The notes beneath the pieces are model-generated. The model saw only the letters and a list, made by a program, of their open reading frames with translations. It ran no database searches and was not told where the DNA came from. Shown here in pieces: positions 24,619 through 33,913 of a DNA stretch of 48,745 nt (the first letter of the stretch is position 1; each line of letters opens with the position of its first letter). This DNA comes from Alkalinema sp. CACIAM 70d (lineage in GTDB: Bacteria; Cyanobacteriota; Cyanobacteriia; Leptolyngbyales; Leptolyngbyaceae): NCBI GenBank assembly GCA_002148405.1, contig MUGG01000015.1, forward strand, positions 1 to 48,745, read 5' to 3'. A program made the position numbers and the translations under genes.

Positions 24619-27090
24619 ATGACTACCCCATTGTTTTTCAATGTAATCTTAATTATTTCACGACTGATTCGGTATTTTTCTAAATACTTTTTTAAACCTC
24701 TATTTAAGCGATTGCTATATTTATTTTTATTGCCAGCTAAAGCGTTGCAGATATTATTTGTATTTTACTCTCAAAAAAAGTGGAAATTATTTGTTCTATA
24801 CACCTGTTTAAGTCTACTCCTAGTGTTGAGCTTACCAATAGTTCATACCTTGGCTCAACCCTCCCCCAATAACCTCCAGCCAGCCCATGCCCTGAATCTC
24901 CAAGGGCAACAGGCGTTGGAGCGGGGCGATCCGCAAACGGCCCTCGATCGCTGGATAGAGGCGGAAAAACAGTACCGTCAGTTGGGCTATCAACCCGGCA
25001 CGATCGGTGCTCAATTGAATCAGACTAAGGCGTTGCAAGCTTTGGGTTTCTATCGCCAAGCTAAGGTGAAATTGGAAAAGATTGTGGCTGCGCAACGGGC
25101 TCAACCGGATTCAACCCTCAAAGCGAATAGTTTACTGACCTTGGGATCTCTATTGCGCGTCCTAGGAGAATACCCCCAGGCCCAATCTGCGCTAGAAGAC
25201 AGTCTGAAAATCGCGCAACGGTTACGATCGCTGCCGGATATGCAAGCTGCTGACTTTCATTTAGGTAATCTGTACTGGGCGCAACGGCAGTTCCCCCAGG
25301 CATTAACAGCCTTTGACCAAGCAGCGGCGATCGCAGGGCCATTGCAACTCCCCGCTCAACTGCGTCAACTGAAACTGCTGCAACAATCACATCAACCGAC
25401 CGCAGCCTTAATGGCTCAAGTCGGTGCCCAAGTAGACGCTCAATTGCAAACCCTGCCGTCCAATCAAGTCAGCCTATACAGCGCGATCGAACTGGCCATG
25501 CTGCTGCCTCCTAGCCAAATCCAGCAAGCAGCCCAGCGACTAGCAACCGTGGCTCAACAGGCCCAAAAAATCAGCGATCGACGGGCGGAATCCTACGCGA
25601 TCGGGCAGTTGGGCGCACTTTACGAACAACAGCAGCGCTGGCCCGAAGCCCTGGAACTTACGCAAACGGCTTTGAATTTAGCGCAAGCCATTAATACCCC
25701 TGAAATTCTCTACCAGTGGCAATGGCAGCAGGGGCGGATTTTACGCCAAGCTGACCAACAGGAGGCCGCGATCGCGGCCTATGGAGCCGCCGTCAAAACC
25801 CTACAAGCGTTGCGCTATGACTTAGTGTCGATCGATACGAACGCCCAGTTTTCCTTTCGAGAAAAAGTGGAGCCAGTCTACCGGGAATTAGTCGATCTCT
25901 TACTGCAAGCACCGACTTCAGGGATTTCAACAGAAACAGTCAGCGCAACAGAAGCTGCGAATTCTAGGGAAGTCAGTCAAGCCCATCTCCAGCAAGCCCG
26001 TGAGGTGATTGAATCCCTGCAACTGGCGGAATTACATGACTTTTTTCGGGAGCCTTGTTTGGAGGCAGAACCCACGGCGATCGACGCGATCGATACCCAC
26101 GCAGCGGTGATCTATCCGATCATTTTGCCCAACCGTCTCGAAGTGATTCTGAGCTTGCCGGGGCAACCCCTGCGCCACTATGCCACTCTATTACCCCAGG
26201 TGCAGATTGAAGCCGGTATTGCGGCCATGCAGGCATCCCTCCGCCGCACCTCGTTTGTTGAAGAACGCTTGGCCACAGCGGGGAAACTCTATGACTGGAT
26301 TGTTGCTCCGGCGGCGACGGATCTAGTGCAACATCAGATTAAAACCCTGGTTTTTGTGTTGGATGGTTCGCTGCGCAATGTGCCGATGGCCGCGCTGCAT
26401 ACGGGAACGCAATACCTGGTGGAGCAATACCAAATCGCCTTGGCTCCTGGTTTGCAATTACTCAGTCCCCACAAATTGCAGTCGGCGCAGGTGCAGGCGT
26501 TGGTGGGGGGTCTCAGTGCCGGGAAAGATGGAGCGTCGCCTCTGCCAGGGGTGCAGGAGGAAGTCAGCCAAATTCGCCAGCAGATTGCGGCACAGGTGCT
26601 GCTGAACCAAGGGTTTACGACTACGGCGCTGCAAACAGAAGTCCAGGCGCTACCGTTTAACGTGATCCATCTAGCAACCCACGGTCAATTTAGCTCGAAC
26701 AGCCAGGACACCTATATTCAAACCTGGGATGGACGGTTAACGATCGAGGAATTGAAGACGTTACTGAATCCTCGATCGTTGCAGGTGGGCAATGCGATCG
26801 AACTGTTAGTGCTGAGTGCTTGTCAAACGGCGCTAGGGGACGATCGGGCGGCGCTGGGGATGGCGGGGGTGGCGGTACGATCGGGGGCCCGCAGTACCTT
26901 GGCGACGCTGTGGCAGGTGAATGATCGATCGACCGCAGAATTTGTAACAAAATTTTACCAATCCCTAGTACAGCCCCAGACCAACAAGGCGCAAGCAGTT
27001 CGGGAAGCGCAACTGGCTCTCATCCACTCTTCTACGTTTAACCATCCCTTTTATTGGGCACCCTTCATCTTAGTTGGTAACTGGTTATAA
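24619..27090 (+). CDS. TPR-CHAT caspase-like protease
   Basis: A protein of 823 residues. A long hydrophobic N-terminus (about 1-75, ending LYTCLSLLLVLSLPIVHTLAQ) acts as membrane anchor or signal. TPR-like repeats follow (about 90-430: ALERGDPQTALDRWIEAEKQY, GEYPQAQSALEDSLKIAQ, RWPEALELTQTALNLA). The CHAT peptidase domain occupies about 490-823 with the catalytic dyad H688 (HLATHGQF) and C735 (LSACQTALGD), followed by MAGVAVRSGARSTLATLW. CHAT proteases are separase/caspase relatives that cleave protein substrates, including in CRISPR and gasdermin systems. Here the protein lies in an exoprotein/DUF928/CHASE2 neighbourhood; target unknown. The catalytic dyad is intact. Confidence 0.92.
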   Translation: MTTPLFFNVILIISRLIRYFSKYFFKPLFKRLLYLFLLPAKALQILFVFYSQKKWKLFVLYTCLSLLLVLSLPIVHTLAQPSPNNLQPAHALNLQGQQALERGDPQTALDRWIEAEKQYRQLGYQPGTIGAQLNQTKALQALGFYRQAKVKLEKIVAAQRAQPDSTLKANSLLTLGSLLRVLGEYPQAQSALEDSLKIAQRLRSLPDMQAADFHLGNLYWAQRQFPQALTAFDQAAAIAGPLQLPAQLRQLKLLQQSHQPTAALMAQVGAQVDAQLQTLPSNQVSLYSAIELAMLLPPSQIQQAAQRLATVAQQAQKISDRRAESYAIGQLGALYEQQQRWPEALELTQTALNLAQAINTPEILYQWQWQQGRILRQADQQEAAIAAYGAAVKTLQALRYDLVSIDTNAQFSFREKVEPVYRELVDLLLQAPTSGISTETVSATEAANSREVSQAHLQQAREVIESLQLAELHDFFREPCLEAEPTAIDAIDTHAAVIYPIILPNRLEVILSLPGQPLRHYATLLPQVQIEAGIAAMQASLRRTSFVEERLATAGKLYDWIVAPAATDLVQHQIKTLVFVLDGSLRNVPMAALHTGTQYLVEQYQIALAPGLQLLSPHKLQSAQVQALVGGLSAGKDGASPLPGVQEEVSQIRQQIAAQVLLNQGFTTTALQTEVQALPFNVIHLATHGQFSSNSQDTYIQTWDGRLTIEELKTLLNPRSLQVGNAIELLVLSACQTALGDDRAALGMAGVAVRSGARSTLATLWQVNDRSTAEFVTKFYQSLVQPQTNKAQAVREAQLALIHSSTFNHPFYWAPFILVGNWL

Positions 27091-27272
27091 ATACGGATTC
27101 GTTCTGAACAGCACTTGGGGTATGCATGGAATCTGCTGGGAATCGAGCCTGTTGTTCGGTTCAATTCTCCAGGAAAATGCTGAGATCCTGGGTGCAGATC
27201 TCTCAACTACTGAGTCTATGGAATGCCTGATGCTAGCTTGCCAGGTCTACGGTTGCTCCAGAGAAAACTCCT

Positions 27273-28064
27273 ATGAAAATGGCGAATGATCACACGCACG
27301 GTTTTGATGTTGCAGTTCGGCTCTCCCCGCTGAAGAGATTAATCAAAAAACTAGGGGTGAGCAGCTTGGCGCTAGTGCTGTTCTGGGGCGGTGGGTTCGC
27401 CACGATCGCCCAGGCGGAATTTGGTTCGCCACCGGGGCAAGGTACACCCAAAAGTACAGCAGGGGGCGGATCTCGGCCTCCCAATGATGCAACCTGCGCG
27501 ATCGATTCCAGCCGCAAGGAAACTCTAGTGGCGCTGGCTCCCAGCCAGTCGATCGGGCGGACGGCCCAGGTGAATCCAGCCCTTTGGGTGCAAATTCCAC
27601 CCACGACAGCTAAAACCTTGGAATTTAGCTTGTTTCAGGATCAAAAAGGCATTTATCAAGTCAATCTCCCGGTGGAGCAACCGGGGCTGCTGAAGGTGAC
27701 GCTGCCGCCGCAGGTGCAGTTGGAAACAGGCAAACCTTACTATTGGACGGCGGCTTTGGTCTGTAATCCAGCGCGACGGACGGAGGATTGGGTGGTGGAT
27801 GGCTGGATTGGCTATGACCCGCCGCAGGCGGAGTTCCAGCGGCGTCTTGCCCAAGCAAGTCCGGTGCAGCAGGTGACGCTATATGCGCAGTCGGGTTTTT
27901 GGTATGAAGCATTGAATGCTTATCTCACCTTACGCCAAGCCCACGCTGGCCATCTCAGTTTGTCGGAACCCGAGGCTCGACGTTTGCAAACGGAGGCTTG
28001 GATCACGATCGCCGATCTATTACCCCACTCGCCCATGTCCTCCCCTGCCGATCGCCCCCGATGA
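27273..28064 (+). CDS. DUF928 secreted protein
   Basis: A protein of 263 residues. A signal peptide (LGVSSLALVLFWGGGFATIAQA, about 25-47) precedes a DUF928 domain: GTPKSTAGGGSRP, LVALAPSQSIGRTA, PALWVQIPPTTAKTLEFSLF, KPYYWTAALVCNPARR. The function of DUF928 is unknown; it is frequent in cyanobacteria next to CHAT and haemagglutinin-like genes. The stop overlaps the start of the CHASE2-GGDEF gene as ATGA, so the two are almost certainly translated together. The 182-nt gap to the CHAT gene carries no terminator that I could see. Confidence 0.88.
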   Translation: MKMANDHTHGFDVAVRLSPLKRLIKKLGVSSLALVLFWGGGFATIAQAEFGSPPGQGTPKSTAGGGSRPPNDATCAIDSSRKETLVALAPSQSIGRTAQVNPALWVQIPPTTAKTLEFSLFQDQKGIYQVNLPVEQPGLLKVTLPPQVQLETGKPYYWTAALVCNPARRTEDWVVDGWIGYDPPQAEFQRRLAQASPVQQVTLYAQSGFWYEALNAYLTLRQAHAGHLSLSEPEARRLQTEAWITIADLLPHSPMSSPADRPR

Positions 28065-29941
28065 ATCGACTCACCAGACTCACCACAATTTTCCAGAAAC
28101 CCAAGGTTCGTTTGAGTCTGATGGCTCTAGGAGTCACCTGCGCCACGATCTCGGGACATCGGTTGGGAACTTTGCAAGGGTTAGAACAGAGGCTGCTCAA
28201 TCACTGGTTTCGGCTCCGTCCGCTGGAATCGCGCACGGTTCCGGTGGTGCTGGTGACCTTTGGCGAAGCAGACCTGAAGCAGGCAGGGGGCTGGCCCGTC
28301 TCCGATCGCAAGTTGGCGCAATTGCTGCAACGGATCACGCGCGATCGCCCTGCGGCCATTGGGTTAGATCTCTATCGGGATTTGGAGATCGCCCCTGGCC
28401 GCAACGAATTGTTGCAGGTGTTTGCCACAACGCCCAATTTAATTGGCATTACGAAGGCAGTGAAAAATGGGTCTGGCCCGGAGGTGCCGCCGCCACCCAT
28501 ATTGGCCGATCGCGATCAAATTGCCGTCAATGATTTGCTGCTGGATGCGGATGGTGTAGTGCGGCGGAATTTATTGGCGATCGAGAAAGAGGGCAAAAAT
28601 ACCCTAGCGTTGGGAACGAAACTGGCGTTGATGTATTTGAAGCAGCGGGGGGTGACCGTTCAGGGGGGCGATGGGGGAACCTGTACGCAGGTGGGCTCGG
28701 CTAATTTCTGTCGGCTGGGCGCAAACGCTGGGGGCTATGTGAACCTAGATAATGGGGGGAATCAAATTCTCTCAAATTTTTTACAGATTCCCGGTGGCAT
28801 TCCCCAAGTTTCCTACACCCAATTGATGACCCAGCAGGTACCTCCCTCGTTCTTGCAGGACAAAATTGTCCTCATTGGTGCGACGGCAGACAGCTTGTGG
28901 GGCGATCGCTTCTACACACCCTATACCACCGATAGTTCAACCACATGGGCGGGGGTGGAAATCCATGCCAATGTGACAGCCCAGATCGTCAGCAGCGCGT
29001 TGGAGCGTCGTCCGATATTGCAAGGGGTGCCGGAGGGGTTGCAGTGGCTTTGGATCGGTGCTGCGGCCAGTTTGGGAGTTGTGCTGGGTTGGTCACTCCG
29101 ATCGCCCCAGTGGCTGGTGATTGGGCTATCAGGCGCGATCGGTGGAATCGTGGGCCTCAGCTATGGTCTGTTTCTTGTGGGCTGGTGGCTGGTGGCTGTG
29201 TCGCCGCTACTAGCTTTGCTGGGTGCGGGGTTACTGAGCCGCAGTTACCAAATTTGTCAAACGCTACAGCAAACCCATGTGAGCCTAGCGCAGCACTTGG
29301 AACAGCAAGTCGAGGAGCGAACTCAAGCGCTATTGCAAAAGACAATGGCATTGGAGCAGGCAAAACAATTAGCAGACAAAGTTAATCAAACGTTAGAACG
29401 CCTTGCTCGCATGGATGAGTTAACTCAGGTGGCTAATCGTCGCTGTTTTAATGAATATCTCGAGCAGGAATGGCAACGCATGCTGCGTAATCAGACGTCG
29501 CTGTCGTTGATTCTCATGGATATTGATTTCTTTAAGCTCTACAACGATACCTATGGCCATCCGGCGGGGGATGCTTGTTTAGCGCAGGTTGCTAAGGGCA
29601 TCAAGTCTGTGCTAAAGCGCCCGACCGATCTGGCCGCGCGCTATGGGGGAGAGGAGTTTGCGGTGATTTTACCCAACACTTCGATCGCGGGCGCAGCGCA
29701 AATTGCCCAGGACATCCAAGCGAATATTCAAAAATTGCAAATTGTTCATGATCGATCGCAGGTGAGCGCCCATGTCACGCTAAGTTTGGGAATTTCTTGC
29801 ACGATTCCAACGCTGGCTGCATCACCAACGCAATTGCTGGAACAAGCCGATCAAAACTTGTACCAAGCTAAGATGGCAGGCCGGAATCGCGCGATCGCAG
29901 TTCCGCTGCACCTGAGCAACCCATCCCCTCAGGTGCTCTAA
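28061..29941 (+). CDS. CHASE2-GGDEF membrane diguanylate cyclase
   Basis: A protein of 626 residues. One N-terminal helix, then a periplasmic CHASE2 sensor (LEQRLLNHWFRLRP, VVLVTFGEADLKQAGGWPVSDR, QDKIVLIGATADSLWGD, about 35-325), three membrane helices (about 330-405), a short coiled coil and a GGDEF domain. The active-site motif is GGEEF at 529-533, and an inhibitory I-site RPTD lies at 520-523, five residues before it, so c-di-GMP synthesis with product inhibition is expected. The ATG at 28061 overlaps the DUF928 stop; an upstream in-frame start inside DUF928 is rejected. Coupling suggests that the secreted DUF928 protein may modulate the sensor. Confidence 0.92.
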   Translation: MNRLTRLTTIFQKPKVRLSLMALGVTCATISGHRLGTLQGLEQRLLNHWFRLRPLESRTVPVVLVTFGEADLKQAGGWPVSDRKLAQLLQRITRDRPAAIGLDLYRDLEIAPGRNELLQVFATTPNLIGITKAVKNGSGPEVPPPPILADRDQIAVNDLLLDADGVVRRNLLAIEKEGKNTLALGTKLALMYLKQRGVTVQGGDGGTCTQVGSANFCRLGANAGGYVNLDNGGNQILSNFLQIPGGIPQVSYTQLMTQQVPPSFLQDKIVLIGATADSLWGDRFYTPYTTDSSTTWAGVEIHANVTAQIVSSALERRPILQGVPEGLQWLWIGAAASLGVVLGWSLRSPQWLVIGLSGAIGGIVGLSYGLFLVGWWLVAVSPLLALLGAGLLSRSYQICQTLQQTHVSLAQHLEQQVEERTQALLQKTMALEQAKQLADKVNQTLERLARMDELTQVANRRCFNEYLEQEWQRMLRNQTSLSLILMDIDFFKLYNDTYGHPAGDACLAQVAKGIKSVLKRPTDLAARYGGEEFAVILPNTSIAGAAQIAQDIQANIQKLQIVHDRSQVSAHVTLSLGISCTIPTLAASPTQLLEQADQNLYQAKMAGRNRAIAVPLHLSNPSPQVL

Positions 29942-29956
29942 TGGCGGTGGAGGCGG

Positions 29957-30976
29957 TTAGAAAACGATCGTCCAGCCTTGCTTTTGGACTTGGTCTTTGG
30001 TGTAGGAAACGCCGTGGATTTTGATGCCTTGGGCATTCAGTAGAGTGATAATGCCGCCATCGTTGGAGAGTTGCACATCTTTGCCGCTCAGGGAAACTGT
30101 GACGGCACTTCCAGCGGCGATCGGTAGATCCGGTAGGGAATACTTGTGTTTTTGCTTATCTGCTAAGGCCCAATCTTTGAGATTGACTGTACTGGGGGAC
30201 AGGTTCATGAGCGTTACGGATTCCTTGCCGGGATCGGCTCCGAGGGGATTAACCAAGGCAGCAATAATCTTGACGGCAACTTCTTCGGGTTGTGGTTCAG
30301 GTTTGGGTTCGCAGACTTCTTTGATAGCGTTGCCGGTAAGATCGTCGGTGTGGAAGCACTGGGATTGGAAGGCAAGGAAAATAGCGACCCATTGGCTGCG
30401 TGAGGGGTAATGAATCAGTAAGGCTCCATCTTGGTAGACGCCGTTATCCTGCTGAAATTTGCCGACACTGCCTTGATTCATGTGGATGTCATGGATACCG
30501 CTACCAGGACGGAACCCGAAGTATTTATCCGGTGTGGATGGTTCGGGGCCCCAAGCGACGCCAAAGGCATAGACCACAGCATCCTCAGCTTGAATGGCCC
30601 GTTGAATATACAAGTCAATCAGTTCTTTCAAGTCATTATCTGGGCCAGGAACATCGGGGGGAAGCGGCTTCATGTCTTCCCGGCGAAATAGGTTGCTACG
30701 AATAAAGTCCAGGGCAAGGCCACCGGGTTTGGAGTCCAGGGTTTGAAATCCGAGCCGGAGGTTAGGTAATTGATCCAAAATGCCATGCTGGAAGCGATCG
30801 TTAACGAAATACAGTAAATCTGAGGGACTTTGTTGGGATTTGACGTTAATGGCAATGCGATGTTTTTTCTCACCGTCATCAATCAGCACTTGATAGTGGG
30901 GCGAGGGATCGCTAGCGGGATCAATTTTACGTTCGATGGCTCGACCTTTTAAAACGCCGTAGTTTGCTAGACTCAT
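29957..30976 (-). CDS. YukJ/DUF2278 protein with C-terminal lamin-tail domain
   Basis: A protein of 339 residues. The N-terminal two thirds (SLANYGVLKGRAIERK, HRIAINVKSQQSPSDLLYFV, HDIHMNQGS) match the DUF2278/YukJ family of unknown function. The C-terminal ~105 residues form a lamin-tail (LTD) Ig-like domain (IIAALVNPLGADPGKESVTL, NLKDWALADKQKHKYSLP, GGIITLLNAQGIKIHGVSY). LTDs are beta-sandwich modules common in bacterial exported nucleases and phosphatases. No signal peptide is present. The gene is the last in a minus-strand accessory block, convergent with the CHASE2-GGDEF gene. Confidence 0.85.
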   Translation of the reverse strand: MSLANYGVLKGRAIERKIDPASDPSPHYQVLIDDGEKKHRIAINVKSQQSPSDLLYFVNDRFQHGILDQLPNLRLGFQTLDSKPGGLALDFIRSNLFRREDMKPLPPDVPGPDNDLKELIDLYIQRAIQAEDAVVYAFGVAWGPEPSTPDKYFGFRPGSGIHDIHMNQGSVGKFQQDNGVYQDGALLIHYPSRSQWVAIFLAFQSQCFHTDDLTGNAIKEVCEPKPEPQPEEVAVKIIAALVNPLGADPGKESVTLMNLSPSTVNLKDWALADKQKHKYSLPDLPIAAGSAVTVSLSGKDVQLSNDGGIITLLNAQGIKIHGVSYTKDQVQKQGWTIVF

Positions 30977-31163
30977 GGTCTATAATCTCCTTGCAAATTT
31001 TTACGCTGAAATTTGTGTGCATCAATACGGTGTGCGTTCTGGAAATTGTCTCTGTGAACCAAGAATGAAAAGTTAGGCTTTCTCCGGTAGTTTCACGAAC
31101 AACGATCGTCATTACGGAGTTCTCTCATACAGTTTTCTGATGAAGTTCTCCCGTAAAGTTCTC

Positions 31164-31478
31164 TCATGAAGTTTCTTCTTCTCCGGTAGGTTCTGAGCCT
31201 GTCTTCAGGGCTGCCCAGTTGTATTGCTCGTTCACTGAGAAATAAACGGGTTTTTCGTTTCTCAAAAGATCTAGCATGGGATGTAATTTATCCAACGGCA
31301 TGAATGCGTTAATAATTCCATTGGGATAAACAATGAAATTTTGTGCTCCAGAGTAATCTTCAATGAAGTCAATATATCCACGATATCGATTACTATCATC
31401 GGTTAGATAGACTCGAACTGGTTGACTCTTACCTGCAAACGCCATAACTTCGTAGGTTGCGATGGAAAAAGTAATCAT
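31164..31478 (-). CDS. Small conserved-looking protein of unknown function
   Basis: About 104 residues from the ATG at 31478 (109 if the ATG at 31493 is used). No family recognised. It is a soluble alpha/beta protein beginning ITFSIATYEVMAFAGKS, with a central RVYLTDDSNRYRGYIDFIED and a C-terminal acidic tail (GEEETS). The pattern suggests a beta-sheet ligand-binding or immunity-like fold, but that is a guess. It lies between the 634-aa unknown (upstream) and the YukJ-LTD gene (downstream), all on the minus strand. Reading-frame length and codon use support a real gene. Confidence 0.55.
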   Translation of the reverse strand: MITFSIATYEVMAFAGKSQPVRVYLTDDSNRYRGYIDFIEDYSGAQNFIVYPNGIINAFMPLDKLHPMLDLLRNEKPVYFSVNEQYNWAALKTGSEPTGEEETS

Positions 31479-31523
31479 TTTGACCTCGTTCATTCCATGG
31501 ATAGTAGAAGCCCCTGACCGATC

Positions 31524-31566
31524 GACTAATTACATGACTAATCACATGACTAATCACATGACTCAA
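31524..31566. repeat. 12-nt tandem repeat
   Basis: Three copies of GACTAATCACAT (first copy with one change) and a partial fourth copy end at the stop codon of the 634-aa gene. Confidence 0.85.
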
Positions 31567-33471
31567 TCATGGTTCGTAATAGAATGAGGTTTGTACCCAA
31601 TTGGGAATGACAGCAGTATCGCCATTATGTAGCCGCCGCAATACCTCTAGGGTAACGATGTAGGTACATTTAATCAGTCCAGCTGGTAGCATGACCGCAG
31701 GATTGTGTAAGTGGTTCACACCGGAGGAGTTGGTGTTACCACTGAGTGGAATGGCTGCATTACTGGTAGCAGGTTTGGAAGCGGCATCATTTAAGTTTTG
31801 ATTGTAGACTCCATTGTTGCTATGAACGTTGATGCTAACATTGGCAATGTGGGGATGGTAGGCTGTGAAAGCAACGTGGGGACTACCGGAAAGGGGAGTA
31901 CAGGCTGTACTAGACAGATGTTCTGCCATGGCCACTTTCATGTAGGTGATGTTGTTATTTAGCACGATCGTATTTAGGGTCGTACCACTCCCTGGCATTG
32001 GATTGAACAAATTGGCAGCTTTGTTAATGACCTCGCGAATTTCAAAGCGAATCGCCTTTTGCTCGATCGCAATTCGATTTGCTGGGGGAACCCGCTCGCC
32101 GGGATTGCCAACCCCAGATGGCACATTAGGTTGCGTGGTGAGAGCAGTCGTATTAATGGCCATCAATGCATCTCCATCGACCCAGACAAAGTCTGGAATA
32201 TCTGCTGGAGAAAGCAGCGGATCGGCAGCAAAGGTGCGGGTAATGGAGGTGTTAATATCCAGCCAACCTTCGCTATCGAGATCGGCTTGCTCAGCATAGA
32301 TGTCTACGATCCTGTAAGGAGAATAGCGAACCATTTGACCGATCTGGGTTTTTGCGAATAGAGGAACGTTCGCTCCGACTCCAACAATGCGGGAAAAATC
32401 CGTATCTGCGGGTGGGGCTGTCCCGTTGGGCGTGGTAACATCACTCACCAAGAAGCGATACTCCACGGAATTCCCAGAACTGGTCAATCGAGGTGCACTT
32501 CCTAGCAGCCGAATTGTGCCGTGGAATGCATATTTAGCGGTGCCCGCATAGCCATCGGTATCAAAGTCATTGAGTACAGCAGCATCTGGAATGGTGAACT
32601 GCGTTCCAACTTTAGTCCATACACTGGGAATGTTGGGATCCGGCGGAACGGGAACCTCTACGCAAAGATTGACGCAGAAGCAGGGGCCTCGATCGCCCCG
32701 ACCTGCGGCCCGTCCTCGCATCGGGGGTTCATCGAGTAAAACATTGCCCTCGGCATCCTCAATCTTGAAATACACATCCGGCCCACCAAATAATTCCACA
32801 TCAATCCAAGTACCTTGCCGAAAGTTAGCGCCGGGATAATCAATGCGGAATACCCCCATCGCATTCGTGACCCCTGTGCCCAGGAAGTCAGGCTGAACGA
32901 TGTCCACATCCCTGGCGGTTACGGTAAGGGCTCCAAGACCCACCGTTGGTTTATCACAAGGGGTCACCCGACCGACAATGACCCAGAGATCGGCTTTGCG
33001 CCGGATGCGGCACCAAATCCCTGCTGGAATGACCGCGATCAAATACCAACGATCGCCGAACTTGAAAGGTTTATACGTTCCTAGGAATAGACACAGGGGA
33101 CGTTCCAGTTCAACACTGCCCTGCTCAAGGGTGGGAGCCGGAATCCGACGAATGCAGGCAAATAGGTCGATTAATTGCCCTTGATAATCTGGATCGAAAA
33201 GACAAAAAGCCCCCCGATCGTCGGTGGTCGCTCGCATGATACTGCTGGGTGCAATCAGGTTCTGTAAACCAGCCTCTTCGATCTCTTCTACCACTGCTTT
33301 CAGGCTGCTTTGATTGGGGCGTGCCAAACTGTCAGTGATAGCCTCTTGGCGCTCTGAGGTACGAGCATAAATTTCAGCCCCACCAATGGCATCCCAAACC
33401 AAGAAATTGGGACAAATTGCGCCGTAGAGATATCCGTAAATGGTGCAGCGTTCATTAATAATTTCACTCAT
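31567..33471 (-). CDS. Large protein of unknown function with carboxypeptidase-regulatory-like beta domains
   Basis: A protein of 634 residues with no signal peptide or membrane helix; overall function not recognised. It seems to contain two transthyretin/carboxypeptidase-regulatory-like beta modules. One is near 1-110 (CTIYGYLYGAICPNF, then ATTDDRGAFCLFDP). The second is near 165-265 (VIVGRVT, then GTGVTNAMGVFRIDYPG and WIDVELFGGPDVYFKIED). A CFCVNLCVEV cysteine cluster follows. The C-terminal half (about 285-634) is a Thr/Asn-rich beta-type region without family match. The N-terminal modules resemble sequences in eukaryotic transport and bacterial surface proteins, but the lack of an export signal is odd. 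It is part of the accessory block. Confidence 0.7.
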   Translation of the reverse strand: MSEIINERCTIYGYLYGAICPNFLVWDAIGGAEIYARTSERQEAITDSLARPNQSSLKAVVEEIEEAGLQNLIAPSSIMRATTDDRGAFCLFDPDYQGQLIDLFACIRRIPAPTLEQGSVELERPLCLFLGTYKPFKFGDRWYLIAVIPAGIWCRIRRKADLWVIVGRVTPCDKPTVGLGALTVTARDVDIVQPDFLGTGVTNAMGVFRIDYPGANFRQGTWIDVELFGGPDVYFKIEDAEGNVLLDEPPMRGRAAGRGDRGPCFCVNLCVEVPVPPDPNIPSVWTKVGTQFTIPDAAVLNDFDTDGYAGTAKYAFHGTIRLLGSAPRLTSSGNSVEYRFLVSDVTTPNGTAPPADTDFSRIVGVGANVPLFAKTQIGQMVRYSPYRIVDIYAEQADLDSEGWLDINTSITRTFAADPLLSPADIPDFVWVDGDALMAINTTALTTQPNVPSGVGNPGERVPPANRIAIEQKAIRFEIREVINKAANLFNPMPGSGTTLNTIVLNNNITYMKVAMAEHLSSTACTPLSGSPHVAFTAYHPHIANVSINVHSNNGVYNQNLNDAASKPATSNAAIPLSGNTNSSGVNHLHNPAVMLPAGLIKCTYIVTLEVLRRLHNGDTAVIPNWVQTSFYYEP

Positions 33472-33587
33472 AGCAATTAACCTCTGATTAAATTGTGGAT
33501 AGTTAAGTAAATGCTGCCCAAACTGTTTTCTACAAAATGGTTCGATTGCATAGAATCCAATGCCTAGAATTCAATACTGTATGGATG

Positions 33588-33620
33588 ACTACGATCGCTA
33601 GAATTCCTAGCGATCGTAGT
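33588..33620. terminator. Perfect 14-bp inverted repeat, possible terminator
   Basis: ACTACGATCGCTAG and its reverse complement flank AATTC with no mismatch. It lies just after the stop of the small membrane protein gene and 117 nt before the start of the 634-aa gene, both minus strand. No T-run follows on either side, so an operator or attenuator role is as likely as termination. The arms contain the HIP1 core CGATCG. Confidence 0.5.
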
Positions 33621-33633
33621 TGGCAGATTCTAG

Positions 33634-33852
33634 TTATTCCGGTTTTGCGATAGTTCCTGTTTCTGCGATTGCCTTACGATTGCTGACAAAGGCAGCGACG
33701 GCCAAGGCGACTAATAGGACACCCAGTAAGGGGTTAAATCTGCCACACTGAGGACAGATGACGATCGGGATCCCATCAATGTCAACGATCGAAATGAGAC
33801 CAATTAACCCTAAAGCAGCCCAAGCCAATTGTCCAATACGATTACTACCCAT
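33634..33852 (-). CDS. Small two-helix membrane protein
   Basis: A protein of 72 residues. Two hydrophobic segments, QLAWAALGLIGLISIVDI and LLGVLLVALAVAAFV, flank a short loop with a CxxC pair (ICPQCGRFNP). No family recognised. A putative AGGAGG-like ribosome-binding site lies upstream of the ATG. The CxxC could bind metal or form a disulfide. It is flanked by a secreted protein gene upstream and the palindrome at 33588 downstream, all minus strand. Confidence 0.6.
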   Translation of the reverse strand: MGSNRIGQLAWAALGLIGLISIVDIDGIPIVICPQCGRFNPLLGVLLVALAVAAFVSNRKAIAETGTIAKPE

Positions 33853-33913
33853 ATTGCCTCCTAGTTTGATGTACTTTTATACGGTGTACTTAGCGGGAAA
33901 GGTGTGAAATGAA

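Noticed and set aside
27074..27289. 71-codon plus-strand open frame between CHAT and DUF928 genes
   Set aside because: It begins inside the CHAT gene and runs into DUF928 in another frame; no domain or ribosome-binding site supports it.
27998..28060. Longer N-terminus for the CHASE2-GGDEF protein
   Set aside because: It would lie within the DUF928 gene; the ATG at 28061 with ATGA overlap gives a normal membrane-anchor start.
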